Notes under the pieces: generated by a model
Seen by the model: the letters and a program-made list of their open reading frames with translations, nothing else
Database searches by the model: none
Told to the model about the DNA's origin: nothing
Program-made: the position numbers and the translations under genes
Origin: Desulfogranum marinum
GTDB lineage: Bacteria > Desulfobacterota > Desulfobulbia > Desulfobulbales > Desulfobulbaceae
Assembly (NCBI RefSeq): GCF_016918565.1
Contig: NZ_JAFFQD010000001.1
Location: 62,001 to 126,000, forward strand
Reading direction: 5' to 3'
DNA: 64,000 nt
In this document: positions 47,244-56,694 of the stretch, in pieces
Position numbering within the stretch: position 1 is the first letter of the stretch
How the letters are laid out: every line of letters begins with the position of its first letter

Positions 47244-48149
47244 TTAGGCGAATGGAGAGGTAACAAAGACCGAACCATATTGTTTATTAAAAAAGTGACA
47301 ACATTCCTGCGCCCGCTGACGGTCTCCAAATACTGCAAAAACCGTTGGCCCGGAACCAGACATCATCGCAACCAGTGCTCCGTGAGCTACCAAGCCTTCT
47401 TTAATGCCCTCTAATTCGGGATGCATGCGAATTGTCACTTGCTCTAAATCATTCAGTAACGAAGCGTATGGAAACACCTGGCGAGCAACACTCTCTTGCC
47501 ATGCGTGCCTCCACAACTCGATACGCGAGTCGGCAACAATAAGACTTTTTCTATCACTTGTCAATATAAAATTTTCATAGACTTGCTTAGTCGACACAGA
47601 AAAACCTGGATTCACCAAAACAATGGAAAGATCTTTAAAGCTGGCAATAGGGTCTAAGAGCTCGCCAATCCCTTCCGCCCAACATGCGGCACTGCGGTCA
47701 ACAAAAAAAGGTACGTCCGCACCTAATTGCAGCCCCATGCCTGCAAGTTCCCGTTCGGAGAATAAATCCGCAAAAAGCGAATTAAGCCCCAAAAGGACAG
47801 CAGCGGCATCACTGCTCCCCCCTCCTAGACCTGCTGCAATGGGAATTTTCTTCACAAGAGTGATATCTACCCCACACACAAAAGTGCTGAGTCGCGCTTG
47901 TGCTGACTGCAAAAAAATCTGTGCTGCTCGGTAGGCAAGATTTGTATCATCTGCAGGTAGCACATTATCGGGGCAATGCAGGATAATTCCGCTGGAATCG
48001 ACTAGACGCAGCTCCAGATGATCATACAAAGTCACCTTTTGCATTAAAGAAGCAATGGTATGATACCCATCCGCTCTTTTGCCGGTCACCTTGAGAAAAA
48101 AATTTATCTTTGCCGGCGCCTTTATTTGAATAGATGCGGAGCACTCCAT
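47244..48149 (-). CDS. ispE: 4-Diphosphocytidyl-2-C-methyl-D-erythritol kinase IspE
   Basis: GHMP kinase of the MEP isoprenoid pathway. The ATP-binding motif is PIAAGLGGGSSDAAAV; the N-terminal KAPAKINFFLKVTGKRADGYH and the C-terminal MMSGSGPTVFAVF motif complete the family set. The 301-residue gene starts at ATG 48149, 20 bases after the DUF1844 gene, and precedes tRNA-Gln and prs. Confidence 0.96.
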   Translation of the reverse strand: MECSASIQIKAPAKINFFLKVTGKRADGYHTIASLMQKVTLYDHLELRLVDSSGIILHCPDNVLPADDTNLAYRAAQIFLQSAQARLSTFVCGVDITLVKKIPIAAGLGGGSSDAAAVLLGLNSLFADLFSERELAGMGLQLGADVPFFVDRSAACWAEGIGELLDPIASFKDLSIVLVNPGFSVSTKQVYENFILTSDRKSLIVADSRIELWRHAWQESVARQVFPYASLLNDLEQVTIRMHPELEGIKEGLVAHGALVAMMSGSGPTVFAVFGDRQRAQECCHFFNKQYGSVFVTSPFA

Positions 48150-48169
48150 ACTTTACCCTATTGCCACCT

Positions 48170-48490
48170 TTACGGACGGGGAAGACTCACAAATTTCATT
48201 TTTAAATCATACAGCACTCTGGTCAACAGCTCCTGTTCGTCGACTTCAAGGTTACCTTTTGTTTTTTCTGCAAGCAGACCAAGAGTATCTATGGTGTGTT
48301 TAGCTAAATCGCTGTCAACAACCTTCTCACCGCTCTCCGGGTGGGGCAACTCTCCCATGTGAAACAAGGCTGACGTGTTTAACGAGAGTATAAACGAGGT
48401 AAACGTAACCTGTGGCATGACACAACGCCCGGCTTCATTCTTTACCATCCCTTCGGGACATTCATCGCAACTAGAAAGATTTTCAATCAT
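48170..48490 (-). CDS. DUF1844 protein with Cys-containing N-terminus
   Basis: Function unknown. The core, from VTFTSFILSLNTSALFHMGE to the C-terminus, matches the DUF1844 family common in Desulfobacterota and often near ispE or prs. Ahead of it are about 25 residues with three cysteines (CDECPEG...GRC), possibly a small metal site. The whole is 106 residues and has no membrane segment. It is the first gene of the DUF1844-ispE-prs run. Confidence 0.8.
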   Translation of the reverse strand: MIENLSSCDECPEGMVKNEAGRCVMPQVTFTSFILSLNTSALFHMGELPHPESGEKVVDSDLAKHTIDTLGLLAEKTKGNLEVDEQELLTRVLYDLKMKFVSLPRP

Positions 48491-49037
48491 ATTTCACTCT
48501 TCACTCTTTTTTCCTTGTATCAGCCGGCAAGAAACACGTCCCCCCAGCGTCATCCACCTTTACAGCAACAACATCACAGTATAATGCCATTACCGGCCTC
48601 TCACAACATATAAAATATATTGACAGGACTAACACAGCTTCAACCTGCTCTTGCCTGGCAGCCAGTCACCGCTCTTATTGCTCAGGTCACGTTTATCGAT
48701 AAAAGCTAACAATACGCTGAAATACTTTTGCATAATCACTAAAATTCCACGCCGACCGGCTCCCTTTTTACCGGCGATAGAATCCCAACAAAACACAAAA
48801 ATAAAAATCCTTGTACCTTCCCCTTGAAGATTCACCGGTGAAGAGCTATATGTTAAGTTTTTTATTTGTCGCCGAGTATAGATAAAGAAACTCTTTTGAT
48901 TGAAAATCAGACAATCAAAGCATTGCATGCAATAATAATTCTTCAGAACACAAACGATTCCATGCATCACATGTTATTTTTACTTGCGCCTCATCCTTTT
49001 TCACCTATACCCATTTAACATAATCAGGAGTCCCCCC
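48491..49037. other. 547-base divergent gap between DUF1844 and gltX
   Basis: No convincing gene. On the minus strand TTGAAG (48638-48643) and TATATT (48614-48619) are 18 bases apart and could start the DUF1844-ispE transcript. A 12-base palindrome TTCACCGGTGAA lies at 48831-48842. The minus-strand frame at 48629-48970 has no family signature and no ribosome site worth noting. Confidence 0.35.
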
Positions 49038-50522
49038 ATGGTAGATGTTCGCGTTCGTTTTCCCCCAAGCCCAACTGGTTACCTGCATATTGGCGGAGCC
49101 CGAACAGCTTTAATCAACTGGCTTTTTGCCAAAAAACACAATGGGAAACTCATCCTTCGCATTGAAGACACAGACACGGAACGTTCGACTCAAGAATCCA
49201 TCGACGGCATTCTTGAAGGACTACGCTGGCTCGACCTGGATTGGGACGAAGGCCCTTATTTTCAAACAGAATTCGCCAACGACCATGTACAGGCCGCTCA
49301 GAATCTCCTTGCCGGCGGGAACGCCTATAAATGCTTTTGCACAAAAGAAGAGCTTGATGAAAAACGAGAACAAGCCCTTGCCCAAAAAACAACCGTCGGC
49401 TACGACGGTACCTGCCGAAACCTCACTCCGGAGCAAGTTACCGCCAAAGAACAACAAGGCATTCCCTACGTGATTCGCTTCAAGGTACCGAAACGAAAAG
49501 GAACCCTCGTTTACCACGATAAAGTACTTGGAACTATTGAAAGGGCATACAGTGAAATTGAAGACTTTGTTATTGTCCGCTCCAACGGGAAACCTCTTTA
49601 CTTGCTGTGCAATGTTGTAGATGATATTCGTGACCGAATTTCGCATGTTATAAGAGGGCAGGACCACATGACCAATACCACCCGTCAAATTCTTTTATAT
49701 GAAGCGCTTGGTTCGCCCCTGCCCGTTTTTGCACACATGCCGTTAACCCTTGATCTCCAGAAACGGAAAATCTCTAAACGGAGCCATGGTGAAGTGGTCG
49801 CCGTTCAATTTTACAGAGACAAAGGTTTTCTCCCCTGGGCCTTGTGCAATTTCCTCTGCCTGCTTGGCTGGAATCCAGGAACCGAACAGGAGTTCTTTTC
49901 CCGTGAAGAGCTTATAGAGGTCTTTACTTTAGAAAGAATGAGTAAGGTCAATTCGGTTTTTAACTACCGTCCCGGTGATCAAAAATTTTTCACTGACCCA
50001 AAACTTATCGCAATAAACGAGCATTACCTGCGAACCATCGACACAGAGGTCCTTGGGCAACTGGTTGAAGAAAAATTGAAAGCTTACGAACTCTGGGACG
50101 ATTCCTATGCAGTAGAAAGGCGTGACTGGTACCTGGCCACCCTGGACTTGATCAAAGACCGCTTTCATACGCTTAACGACTTTGCGTCTCTGGGCAGAGC
50201 ATATTTTTCAGACAGCTATGATATCGAAGAAAAACCATTGAAAAAAAATGTCCTTAAACACCCTGACCTGGTCCAATGGTTCAAAGAGTTAAGCAAAAGA
50301 TTTGCCGACCTTTCCACATTTAATCAAGAGACCGCCGAACAGACCACAAGAGAACTAGCAGACGAGCTAGCTATTAAACCAGGAATCCTTATCAACGGGA
50401 TGCGTACGGTACTTACCGGCCAGTTAGCTGGTCCTTCCATGTTCGACATACTCACCACCCTTGGCCAAGATAAGGTTGTAATGAGGTTGAGTGACATCAG
50501 CCGTCTCTATCCATCTACCTGA
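49038..50522 (+). CDS. gltX: Glutamyl-tRNA synthetase GltX
   Basis: Class I synthetase charging tRNA-Glu. It has RFPPSPTGYLHIGGARTAL with the HIGH-type motif and the KMSKS-type loop QKRKISKRSHG. CAGGAG precedes ATG 49038; the frame opens upstream but the family begins at this Met. The product is 494 residues. It is followed by glnS, so this organism charges tRNA-Gln directly and GltX should be discriminating. Confidence 0.96.
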   Translation: MVDVRVRFPPSPTGYLHIGGARTALINWLFAKKHNGKLILRIEDTDTERSTQESIDGILEGLRWLDLDWDEGPYFQTEFANDHVQAAQNLLAGGNAYKCFCTKEELDEKREQALAQKTTVGYDGTCRNLTPEQVTAKEQQGIPYVIRFKVPKRKGTLVYHDKVLGTIERAYSEIEDFVIVRSNGKPLYLLCNVVDDIRDRISHVIRGQDHMTNTTRQILLYEALGSPLPVFAHMPLTLDLQKRKISKRSHGEVVAVQFYRDKGFLPWALCNFLCLLGWNPGTEQEFFSREELIEVFTLERMSKVNSVFNYRPGDQKFFTDPKLIAINEHYLRTIDTEVLGQLVEEKLKAYELWDDSYAVERRDWYLATLDLIKDRFHTLNDFASLGRAYFSDSYDIEEKPLKKNVLKHPDLVQWFKELSKRFADLSTFNQETAEQTTRELADELAIKPGILINGMRTVLTGQLAGPSMFDILTTLGQDKVVMRLSDISRLYPST

Positions 50523-50543
50523 AAAAAAGGCTCTCATTTACAC

Positions 50544-52235
50544 ATGAACACAGAAACGCCCAAAACCGACAAGCCGCTGGACTTTATCCGTCAAATCATT
50601 GCTGAAGACATAGCCACTAAAAAACACGAGGAAATCACCACCCGCTTTCCACCAGAGCCCAACGGTTTCCTGCATATTGGCCACGCCAAATCCATATGCC
50701 TTAATTTTGGAGTTGCCGCCGAAAACAACGGTACCTGCCATCTCCGTTTTGACGACACCAATCCGGACAAAGAATCCACCGAATATGTTGAAGCAATAAA
50801 AAGAGATGTCCACTGGCTTGGTTATGACTGGGGAGAACACCTCTATTATGCATCAGATTACTTTACCCAACTCTACAACTTTGCAGTTAAGCTGATAGAA
50901 ATGGGAAAAGCCTATGTCTGCCACTTAAGCGGTGAGGAAATGCGAACGTATCGGGGCAATCTTACCGAGCCAGGTAAAAAAAGTCCTTACCGGGACCGGA
51001 GCATTGCCGAAAACCTGCAACTGTTTGAGCAGATGCGCAACGGTGAATTTGATGAAGGAACCTGTGTGCTTCGTGCCAAAATCGATATGGCATCGCCTAA
51101 TTTCTTAATGCGCGATCCAGTTCTGTACAGGATCATGAAAACCAGCCACCATCGAACCGGCGACAAGTGGTGTATCTATCCAATGTATGATTTCACCCAT
51201 TGCCTGTCGGATATGCTTGAGAATATCACTCACTCCCTGTGTACTCTGGAGTTTGAAAACAACCGTCCACTCTACGACTGGGTGCTGGACACTCTACAAA
51301 CACCCTGCCACCCCCAGCAGATTGAATTTGCTCGACTCAACATCAACTACACGGTTACCAGCAAACGAAAACTACTTGAATTAGTTGAGGATTCGCTGGT
51401 GTCAGGATGGGATGACCCCAGGATGCTCACCCTGTCAGGACTTCGCCGTCGGGGGTACACCCCTGCCTCTATCCGCGCTTTTTGTGAAGGTATAGGGGTT
51501 GGAAAAAGAGAATCCTGGATAGACATGGGCATACTGGAAAATGCGATCCGTGACGATCTTAATACTAACGCCCCTCGAGTTCTGGGCGTTCTTGACCCAT
51601 TAAAAGTCGTTATTACCAACTATCCGGAAGACTCAACGGAAACACTGGAAGCATTAAATCATCCCCAAAATAATCAAATGGGCAAACGCATGCTCCCATT
51701 TTCCAGGGAACTGTTCATCGAACGTTCCGACTTTATGGAGAATGCACCTAAGAAATTCTTTCGCCTTTCAGAGGGCAGAGAAGTTCGGTTGCGGTATGCT
51801 TATTTGATTACCTGCGCAAAGGTTATAAAAGACGAGAACGGAGAAGTCGTAGAATTACATTGCACCTATGACCCAGAGAGCCGCGGGGGAAATGCGCCTG
51901 ATGGTCGTAAGGTAAAGGGTACCATTCACTGGGTATCTGCAGCCCACTCCCTGCAGGCTGAGGTGCGGCTGTACGACAGACTTTTTACCGAGGAATTCCC
52001 GGACGCTGACAAAGAAATACCATTCAAGAATTTTTTAAACCCCGACTCACTGCAAGTACTGACCGATTGCCGCCTTGAGCCCAATCTTGCGAATGCGTCA
52101 GCCAGCGACAGGTTCCAATTCGAACGTCAAGGGTATTTTTGCATAGACAGTGAAGACAGTTCGGCGCAACACCTGGTGTTTAATCGCATTGTCACATTAC
52201 GCGACAGCTGGGCTAAGCTTGCCGGAAAAAAATAA
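50544..52235 (+). CDS. glnS: Glutaminyl-tRNA synthetase GlnS
   Basis: Class I synthetase that charges tRNA-Gln directly. Motifs are [15 protein letters not shown] (HIGH) and YTVTSKRKL (KMSKS), with the anticodon-binding beta-barrels in the C-terminal half. Length of 563 residues matches E. coli GlnS. It lies 21 bases after gltX. Many bacteria lack GlnS and use transamidation instead; here both gltX and glnS are present and the tRNA-Gln gene is in the same window. Confidence 0.97.
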   Translation: MNTETPKTDKPLDFIRQIIAEDIATKKHEEITTRFPPEPNGFLHIGHAKSICLNFGVAAENNGTCHLRFDDTNPDKESTEYVEAIKRDVHWLGYDWGEHLYYASDYFTQLYNFAVKLIEMGKAYVCHLSGEEMRTYRGNLTEPGKKSPYRDRSIAENLQLFEQMRNGEFDEGTCVLRAKIDMASPNFLMRDPVLYRIMKTSHHRTGDKWCIYPMYDFTHCLSDMLENITHSLCTLEFENNRPLYDWVLDTLQTPCHPQQIEFARLNINYTVTSKRKLLELVEDSLVSGWDDPRMLTLSGLRRRGYTPASIRAFCEGIGVGKRESWIDMGILENAIRDDLNTNAPRVLGVLDPLKVVITNYPEDSTETLEALNHPQNNQMGKRMLPFSRELFIERSDFMENAPKKFFRLSEGREVRLRYAYLITCAKVIKDENGEVVELHCTYDPESRGGNAPDGRKVKGTIHWVSAAHSLQAEVRLYDRLFTEEFPDADKEIPFKNFLNPDSLQVLTDCRLEPNLANASASDRFQFERQGYFCIDSEDSSAQHLVFNRIVTLRDSWAKLAGKK

Positions 52236-52302
52236 CAGCTGAAATAAAGCCACATTTTCTTTTTGCTAACCAAATAATCACTACTCACACAAGATCCTCG
52301 CC

Positions 52303-52533
52303 ATGACCATCGTCAATCTTAGAAAAATGTCGATAAACCAAAGCGGTACCATTTCTGCAGTTCGAGCGGGCGGTGAGTTAGGCCGCCGGATTAGAGAAAT
52401 GGGCTTAGTACCTGGTAGCAAAATTACCATAAAACAACGGGCACCACTCAACGACCCCGTCGCCTTACGGGTGATGGGCAGCACCTTGACCCTCCGCAAT
52501 AATGAAGCGGATTTTATTGAAGTCGAGATTTAA
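52303..52533 (+). CDS. feoA: FeoA-domain ferrous iron transport protein
   Basis: Small cytoplasmic SH3-like protein that modulates FeoB. The 76 residues are entirely FeoA domain, with GELGRRIREMGLVPGSKI and the end LRNNEADFIEVE. It is the first of two FeoA-domain proteins and lies 560 bases before the second. A hairpin at 52599-52625 follows it. Confidence 0.92.
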   Translation: MTIVNLRKMSINQSGTISAVRAGGELGRRIREMGLVPGSKITIKQRAPLNDPVALRVMGSTLTLRNNEADFIEVEI

Positions 52534-53093
52534 CTCGCCTCGTGCTTTCCGGAGGCCGGCTCCGTCTAGAGTCCAGCGTCCACAATCCAATCCCAATCGA
52601 CCGGATATAGTTCCTCTATCCGGTCACTCTCCAAAGGGAGGGGGAAATATCCGGTGTGACTTCTACAACAAGCACCTCCACCTACCCAAAAGTGTTCTGC
52701 TCACAGTAAACCCTTTCCCACTTTTTCACGATAGCCTTCTTCTGTGAAATACGATTAGCTATTCGCACGCGATAAAGACATGCTCAAAAGTAGCATCACA
52801 GGCATACCATCACCTTCACAACCTATACGCATGTCCAAAGATTTACTTAAGCATGCCTTGGCCGGCTCCAGACTCGTGGCGATTGGACGAAAAGATAATG
52901 ATAGCAGATGAGCTTTAATATCGCTCATCAACAATTTTACCATTGGCAAAGTTGTTGACAGTGACCAATGTTTGGTGTACCTAACACATGTATTTTTTAC
53001 TGAAAGCATAGTTGCAGGATATAAAAAATCAGGTGAAACAGTTCACTGCCTGCATACTTCTTTTAAAGCACAACCTTGTAGAATATACAGCGC
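52534..53093. other. 560-base gap inside the feo locus, with hairpin
   Basis: GACCGGATA (52599-52607) pairs with TATCCGGTC (52617-52625), a possible terminator without a T-run. GATAATGATA at 52894-52903 resembles two of the hexamers of a Fur box, but the third is poor. TTGACA at 52955-52960 lacks a good -10 hexamer. Small frames on both strands here show no family signature. Confidence 0.35.
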
Positions 53094-53411
53094 ATGAAAA
53101 ACAACCGCTTCCAAAAAACATGCTGTTTTTTTAACGGTGTTAAAAAGCGATGCATGAAGGGAAAGAAAAGAGGTCATTGTTCCACTTCTTACCCGCTGCA
53201 TGAAGCATGCTCATGTAGCAAGCTGAAAGTATGCTCAATCAGCGGTGATCGACAAACATGTGCCCAAATGGCCAACCTTGGCCTCACCCCTGGTAAAGAA
53301 ATAGAATTATTATGCAAAGGCGGCGGCAACCAATGCATGGTAAAAATTAACGGCGGAACCATCAGCTTAGACGACATTTCAGCTGCCAATATCCAGGTGG
53401 CACCGGTGTAA
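53094..53411 (+). CDS. FeoA-domain protein with Cys-rich N-terminus
   Basis: Second FeoA-type protein, 105 residues. The C-terminal 75 residues are a FeoA domain (CAQMANLGLTPGKEIELL...ISLDDISAANIQV). The first 45 residues hold seven cysteines within a basic stretch (KTCCFFNGVKKRCMKGKK, ACSCSKLKVC), not seen in ordinary FeoA. They could bind iron or an Fe-S cluster. It precedes a Cys-rich membrane peptide and feoB, with which it probably forms an operon. Confidence 0.83.
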   Translation: MKNNRFQKTCCFFNGVKKRCMKGKKRGHCSTSYPLHEACSCSKLKVCSISGDRQTCAQMANLGLTPGKEIELLCKGGGNQCMVKINGGTISLDDISAANIQVAPV

Positions 53412-53463
53412 AAACGCTTCCCGCCGCAATACACAAGTTCTTTCTCCACAGGACGCAAAAAAC

Positions 53464-53643
53464 ATGCAGCGCGTTATTGTTTTTATTATCATCAGCTTTG
53501 CAGTACTCTTCATTGTCCGTAGAATCTGGAAAATATTTACATCCCAGACGACAGGCCACTGTGGAGGCAGCTGTTCATCCTGTAATAACGACGGCGAGAG
53601 CTTACCCAACGTCCACGCTTGTAACAAAAAAACAAACCATTAA
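53464..53643 (+). CDS. FeoB-associated Cys-rich membrane protein
   Basis: A 59-residue protein: one N-terminal membrane helix (VIVFIIISFAVLFIVRR), then a short soluble tail with four cysteines (CGGSCSSC and a later Cys). This is the layout of the small FeoB-associated Cys-rich proteins encoded beside feoB in many anaerobes. ATG 53464 has AGGA ten bases upstream, and TAA is at 53641. Role is unknown; iron handling or FeoB assembly is likely. Confidence 0.8.
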   Translation: MQRVIVFIIISFAVLFIVRRIWKIFTSQTTGHCGGSCSSCNNDGESLPNVHACNKKTNH

Positions 53644-53788
53644 AATCATGCTGCAAGCTCAGGCAACCATCCCATCTTCCTGCGTAGACATATACGTTAA
53701 CATATTGCAATATCTGCGTAGTGCGCTGCAATAGCACCCCTTTATAAACGATTCAGCCCCAACCTTCTGACTTTCAGGAACCCTTCCC

Positions 53789-55963
53789 ATGGACACAGTT
53801 ATCAATATTGCGCTGGCTGGAAATCCCAATGCCGGAAAAACAACGCTCTTCAACTACCTGACCGGTTTGCGTCAACATGTGGGGAACTATCCTGGTATTA
53901 CGGTTGAACATATACAAGGATGCTGCCTCCATAACCAACAAGGGCTCAGCATTGTTGACCTGCCCGGCACCTACTCGTTAACAGCATATTCTTCAGAGGA
54001 ACTTGTTGCCAGGGACTATCTGATCAATGAAAAACCGCAAATCGTCATCAACATTGTTGATGCATCTAATCTTGAACGAAACCTGTACCTTACCTGCCAG
54101 TTTCTAGAACTGGGAATCCCCCTGGTTATCGCTCTCAACATGATTGATGTTGCTGAAAATAGGGGTTTGCTTGTAGACGCAGAAAAACTGAGTGAAATTT
54201 TGAAAGTACCGGTAGTACCCATTGTCGCCCGTTCAGGCAAAGGGGTGGACCACCTGCTTGATACCGTCATCGCAGCCACGCAAAGCGGAGTAACTCCTGA
54301 ACCGGCATTTCTCAGGTATGGCTCAGATATTGATGAAGCTCTTAGCGAGATGGTTCCCATTATCAATAAACATGCTCTGCTGACAGACATATATCCGGCT
54401 CGTTGGACCGGGGTTAAACTCCTGGAAAACGATGAGCAGGTCTACGAAAAATCAACTGCTGTCAATCCTGAAGCGACACAAGAGCTCAAAAAATACTGCG
54501 CCCAAGTGACCGGCCATTTGCAGCAAACCGCAGGTGTCTACCCTGAGGCTGTCATTGCCGACCATCGCTATGGGTTTATTAAATCCATCATGCGACAGCA
54601 TATCGTTACCGAAAAATTTGTAGGGGACAGGCTCTACACCTCAGACCGAATCGATAAAATAGTGACCCATAGAGTGCTGGGCCCGTTAATCATGGCTTCG
54701 ATCCTTTTTGGACTCTATGCATTTACCTTCAGCTCCAGCACCTTTCTGGTCGAACTGTTTGCCTCTTTTTTCGCCTTGCTGAGCAGCACGGTGGATTCCG
54801 TATTAGCGGACGGCCCCCTCAAATCCATGCTTATTTCAGGAGTCATAGATGGGGTTGGGGGCGTGCTTGGTTTTGTTCCCATTATTATGTTCATGTTTTT
54901 TGGCATAGCAATCCTGGAGGACAGCGGATATTTGGCCAGAGTAGCCTTTATGATGGATCGTATCTTCCATGCTTTTGGCCTCCATGGATCTTCGGTGATG
55001 CCATTCATCATTTCCGGCGGGATCGCCGGAGGATGTGCAGTACCGGGAGTTATGGCGACCAGAACCCTTCGTTCGCCAAAAGAAAGGATGGCAACCCTGC
55101 TGACCGTGCCATTCATGAATTGCGGAGCAAAGCTGCCGGTACTAACGCTGCTTATCGGGGCCTTTTTTGCCGATCATCAAGCTCGATATATGTTTCTTGC
55201 AACCGTTATTTCCTGGATCGTTGCCTTGTGTGCAGCTAAATTTTTACGAATGACTGTCCTTCGCGGAGAATCAACCCCCTTTGTAATGGAGCTGCCTCCT
55301 TACCGGTTTCCAACCATTAACGGACTTGTTATCCATACCTGGGAAAGGACATGGCAATATATAAAGAAGGCAGGAACAGTCATTCTTGGCATCTCAGTCC
55401 TCTTGTGGGCAATGATGACTTACCCAGGACTCCCCGAAGACCAAGTCACATCCTTTGCACAAAAACGTCAGCAGATCATTCAACAATCCGATCAACCCGC
55501 AAGTGAGCCTACCACCAAAGCCTTGCATGCACTCAATGCGGAACAAGCTGCGGCAGGACTGAGACATTCCATCGCCGGTCGTATCGGCATTGCCCTCGAA
55601 CCTGCCAGCCAACTAGCCGGTATTGACTGGCGCACAAACATAGCTCTGCTTGGTGGTTTTGCCGCAAAAGAAGTCATTATTTCAACTCTTGGCACGGCCT
55701 ATTCCATAGGTGATATTGCCACCGAGGAGCCGACCTCTTTAACCCGGCGTCTTGCAAGTGATCCTGCATGGAATCCGGTTGTTGCCCTGGCAGTGCTTCT
55801 GTTTATAATGTTTTACGCTCCTTGTTTTGTAACAGTCATATGTATTGCCAAGGAATCAGGATCCTGGAAATGGGCTTTTTTTTCAATGGCATTCAATACC
55901 GCGTTTGCCTTCATAATGGCAGTGACTGTGTATCAAATAGGAATGCTGCTCAACCTGGGATAA
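53789..55963 (+). CDS. feoB: Ferrous iron transport protein FeoB
   Basis: Fe(II) importer of the inner membrane, 724 residues. The N-terminal G domain has G1 GNPNAGKTTLFN, G3 DLPGTYSL and G4 NMID; a helical spacer follows, then the membrane domain with two Gate motifs (SSVMPFIISGGIAGGCAVPG and VPFMNCGAKLPVLTLL). AGGAAC precedes ATG 53789. It completes the feoA-feoA2-Cys-rich-feoB locus and would be expected to be induced by low iron or anoxia. Confidence 0.97.
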   Translation: MDTVINIALAGNPNAGKTTLFNYLTGLRQHVGNYPGITVEHIQGCCLHNQQGLSIVDLPGTYSLTAYSSEELVARDYLINEKPQIVINIVDASNLERNLYLTCQFLELGIPLVIALNMIDVAENRGLLVDAEKLSEILKVPVVPIVARSGKGVDHLLDTVIAATQSGVTPEPAFLRYGSDIDEALSEMVPIINKHALLTDIYPARWTGVKLLENDEQVYEKSTAVNPEATQELKKYCAQVTGHLQQTAGVYPEAVIADHRYGFIKSIMRQHIVTEKFVGDRLYTSDRIDKIVTHRVLGPLIMASILFGLYAFTFSSSTFLVELFASFFALLSSTVDSVLADGPLKSMLISGVIDGVGGVLGFVPIIMFMFFGIAILEDSGYLARVAFMMDRIFHAFGLHGSSVMPFIISGGIAGGCAVPGVMATRTLRSPKERMATLLTVPFMNCGAKLPVLTLLIGAFFADHQARYMFLATVISWIVALCAAKFLRMTVLRGESTPFVMELPPYRFPTINGLVIHTWERTWQYIKKAGTVILGISVLLWAMMTYPGLPEDQVTSFAQKRQQIIQQSDQPASEPTTKALHALNAEQAAAGLRHSIAGRIGIALEPASQLAGIDWRTNIALLGGFAAKEVIISTLGTAYSIGDIATEEPTSLTRRLASDPAWNPVVALAVLLFIMFYAPCFVTVICIAKESGSWKWAFFSMAFNTAFAFIMAVTVYQIGMLLNLG

Positions 55964-56019
55964 CCTATTGAGGTGTACTTTGCGACATGCCACCACTGAT
56001 TAGGGTATGAACCAAGCAG

Positions 56020-56060
56020 AAAATAAGGGCTATTTGTTCAATGCAGATGGCCCTTATTTT
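56020..56060. terminator. Two-way terminator between feoB and the aldolase gene
   Basis: AAAATAAGGGC (56020-56030) and GCCCTTATTTT (56050-56060) are perfect 11-base arms. The AT-rich base of the stem provides T-rich tails on both strands. The aldolase stop codon overlaps the right arm. Confidence 0.8.
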
Positions 56061-56694
56061 ATGGTTTGTATGATCCAAATCGCTCCAGTACATCCTGCAT
56101 CTGCTCCGCAGACAAAAGAGGCGGATGGCCTATCTGTAAGGCCTGGACATACATTTTTGCAAGTGCCTCTATTTCGATTGCCAGTGGCAGCAAATTTTCA
56201 AGATCTTTGGTAAAACAAACCATTCCGTGATGAGCCAAAAGGCAGGCGCGTCGTCCTTGCAGGGTAAGTAACAGGGAATCGGAAAGTTCCTGGCTGCCAA
56301 AGGGGGCATACGGCGCCAGTGGAATACTATCTCCACCAGCAATCGCCACCATATAATGAAAAGAAGGGATAGGCTTCTCCAGGCAGGCCAGAATCGTGCA
56401 CCACGTGGCATGGGCATGAAGGATACAACCTATGTCAGGGTGCTCGACGTACAGGTCCCTATGCATCCGCCACTCTGTAGACGGCTTGCGGATGCCTGAA
56501 CACTGTCCCGCCATATCCACCAAAACCATATCCTGTGGCTGACACTGCTCATAAGGAAGAGCTGAGGGGGTAAGCAAAAAACCTTTCCCGCTTCGAACAC
56601 TCAGGTTGCCGGAAGTTCCCTGATTCAAGCCACTGTTATTCATGGCCATTGCAGTTGCTATCAGCTGCTCACGCAGCTCATTCTCAGACATCAT
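56059..56694 (-). CDS. Class II aldolase, FucA/Ald2-like
   Basis: Zinc-dependent aldolase very similar in layout to L-fuculose-1-phosphate aldolase FucA. LNQGTSGNLSVR starts the substrate loop; PSTEWRMHRDLY carries the catalytic Glu; HAHATWC and LLAHHGMVC give the metal histidines. The 211-residue gene overlaps mtnA by four bases. With mtnA beside it, the likely job is cleavage of 5-deoxy- or 5-methylthio-ribulose 1-phosphate to DHAP and an aldehyde (the DHAP shunt), rather than fucose breakdown. MtnB dehydratase belongs to the same superfamily and is the alternative. Confidence 0.82.
   Translation of the reverse strand: MMSENELREQLIATAMAMNNSGLNQGTSGNLSVRSGKGFLLTPSALPYEQCQPQDMVLVDMAGQCSGIRKPSTEWRMHRDLYVEHPDIGCILHAHATWCTILACLEKPIPSFHYMVAIAGGDSIPLAPYAPFGSQELSDSLLLTLQGRRACLLAHHGMVCFTKDLENLLPLAIEIEALAKMYVQALQIGHPPLLSAEQMQDVLERFGSYKP

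Noticed and set aside
48629-48970. Minus-strand frame of 113 codons upstream of gltX
   Set aside because: Low-complexity, cysteine- and lysine-scattered product without motif or ribosome site, in an AT-rich promoter gap.
52894-52912. Fur-box-like GATAATGATA sequence
   Set aside because: Only two of three hexamers match, and it lies 180 bases before the second feoA; kept only as a remark.
52755-53009. Minus-strand frame of 84 codons in the feo gap
   Set aside because: No recognisable family, no ribosome site, and an equally plausible short frame lies on the other strand.
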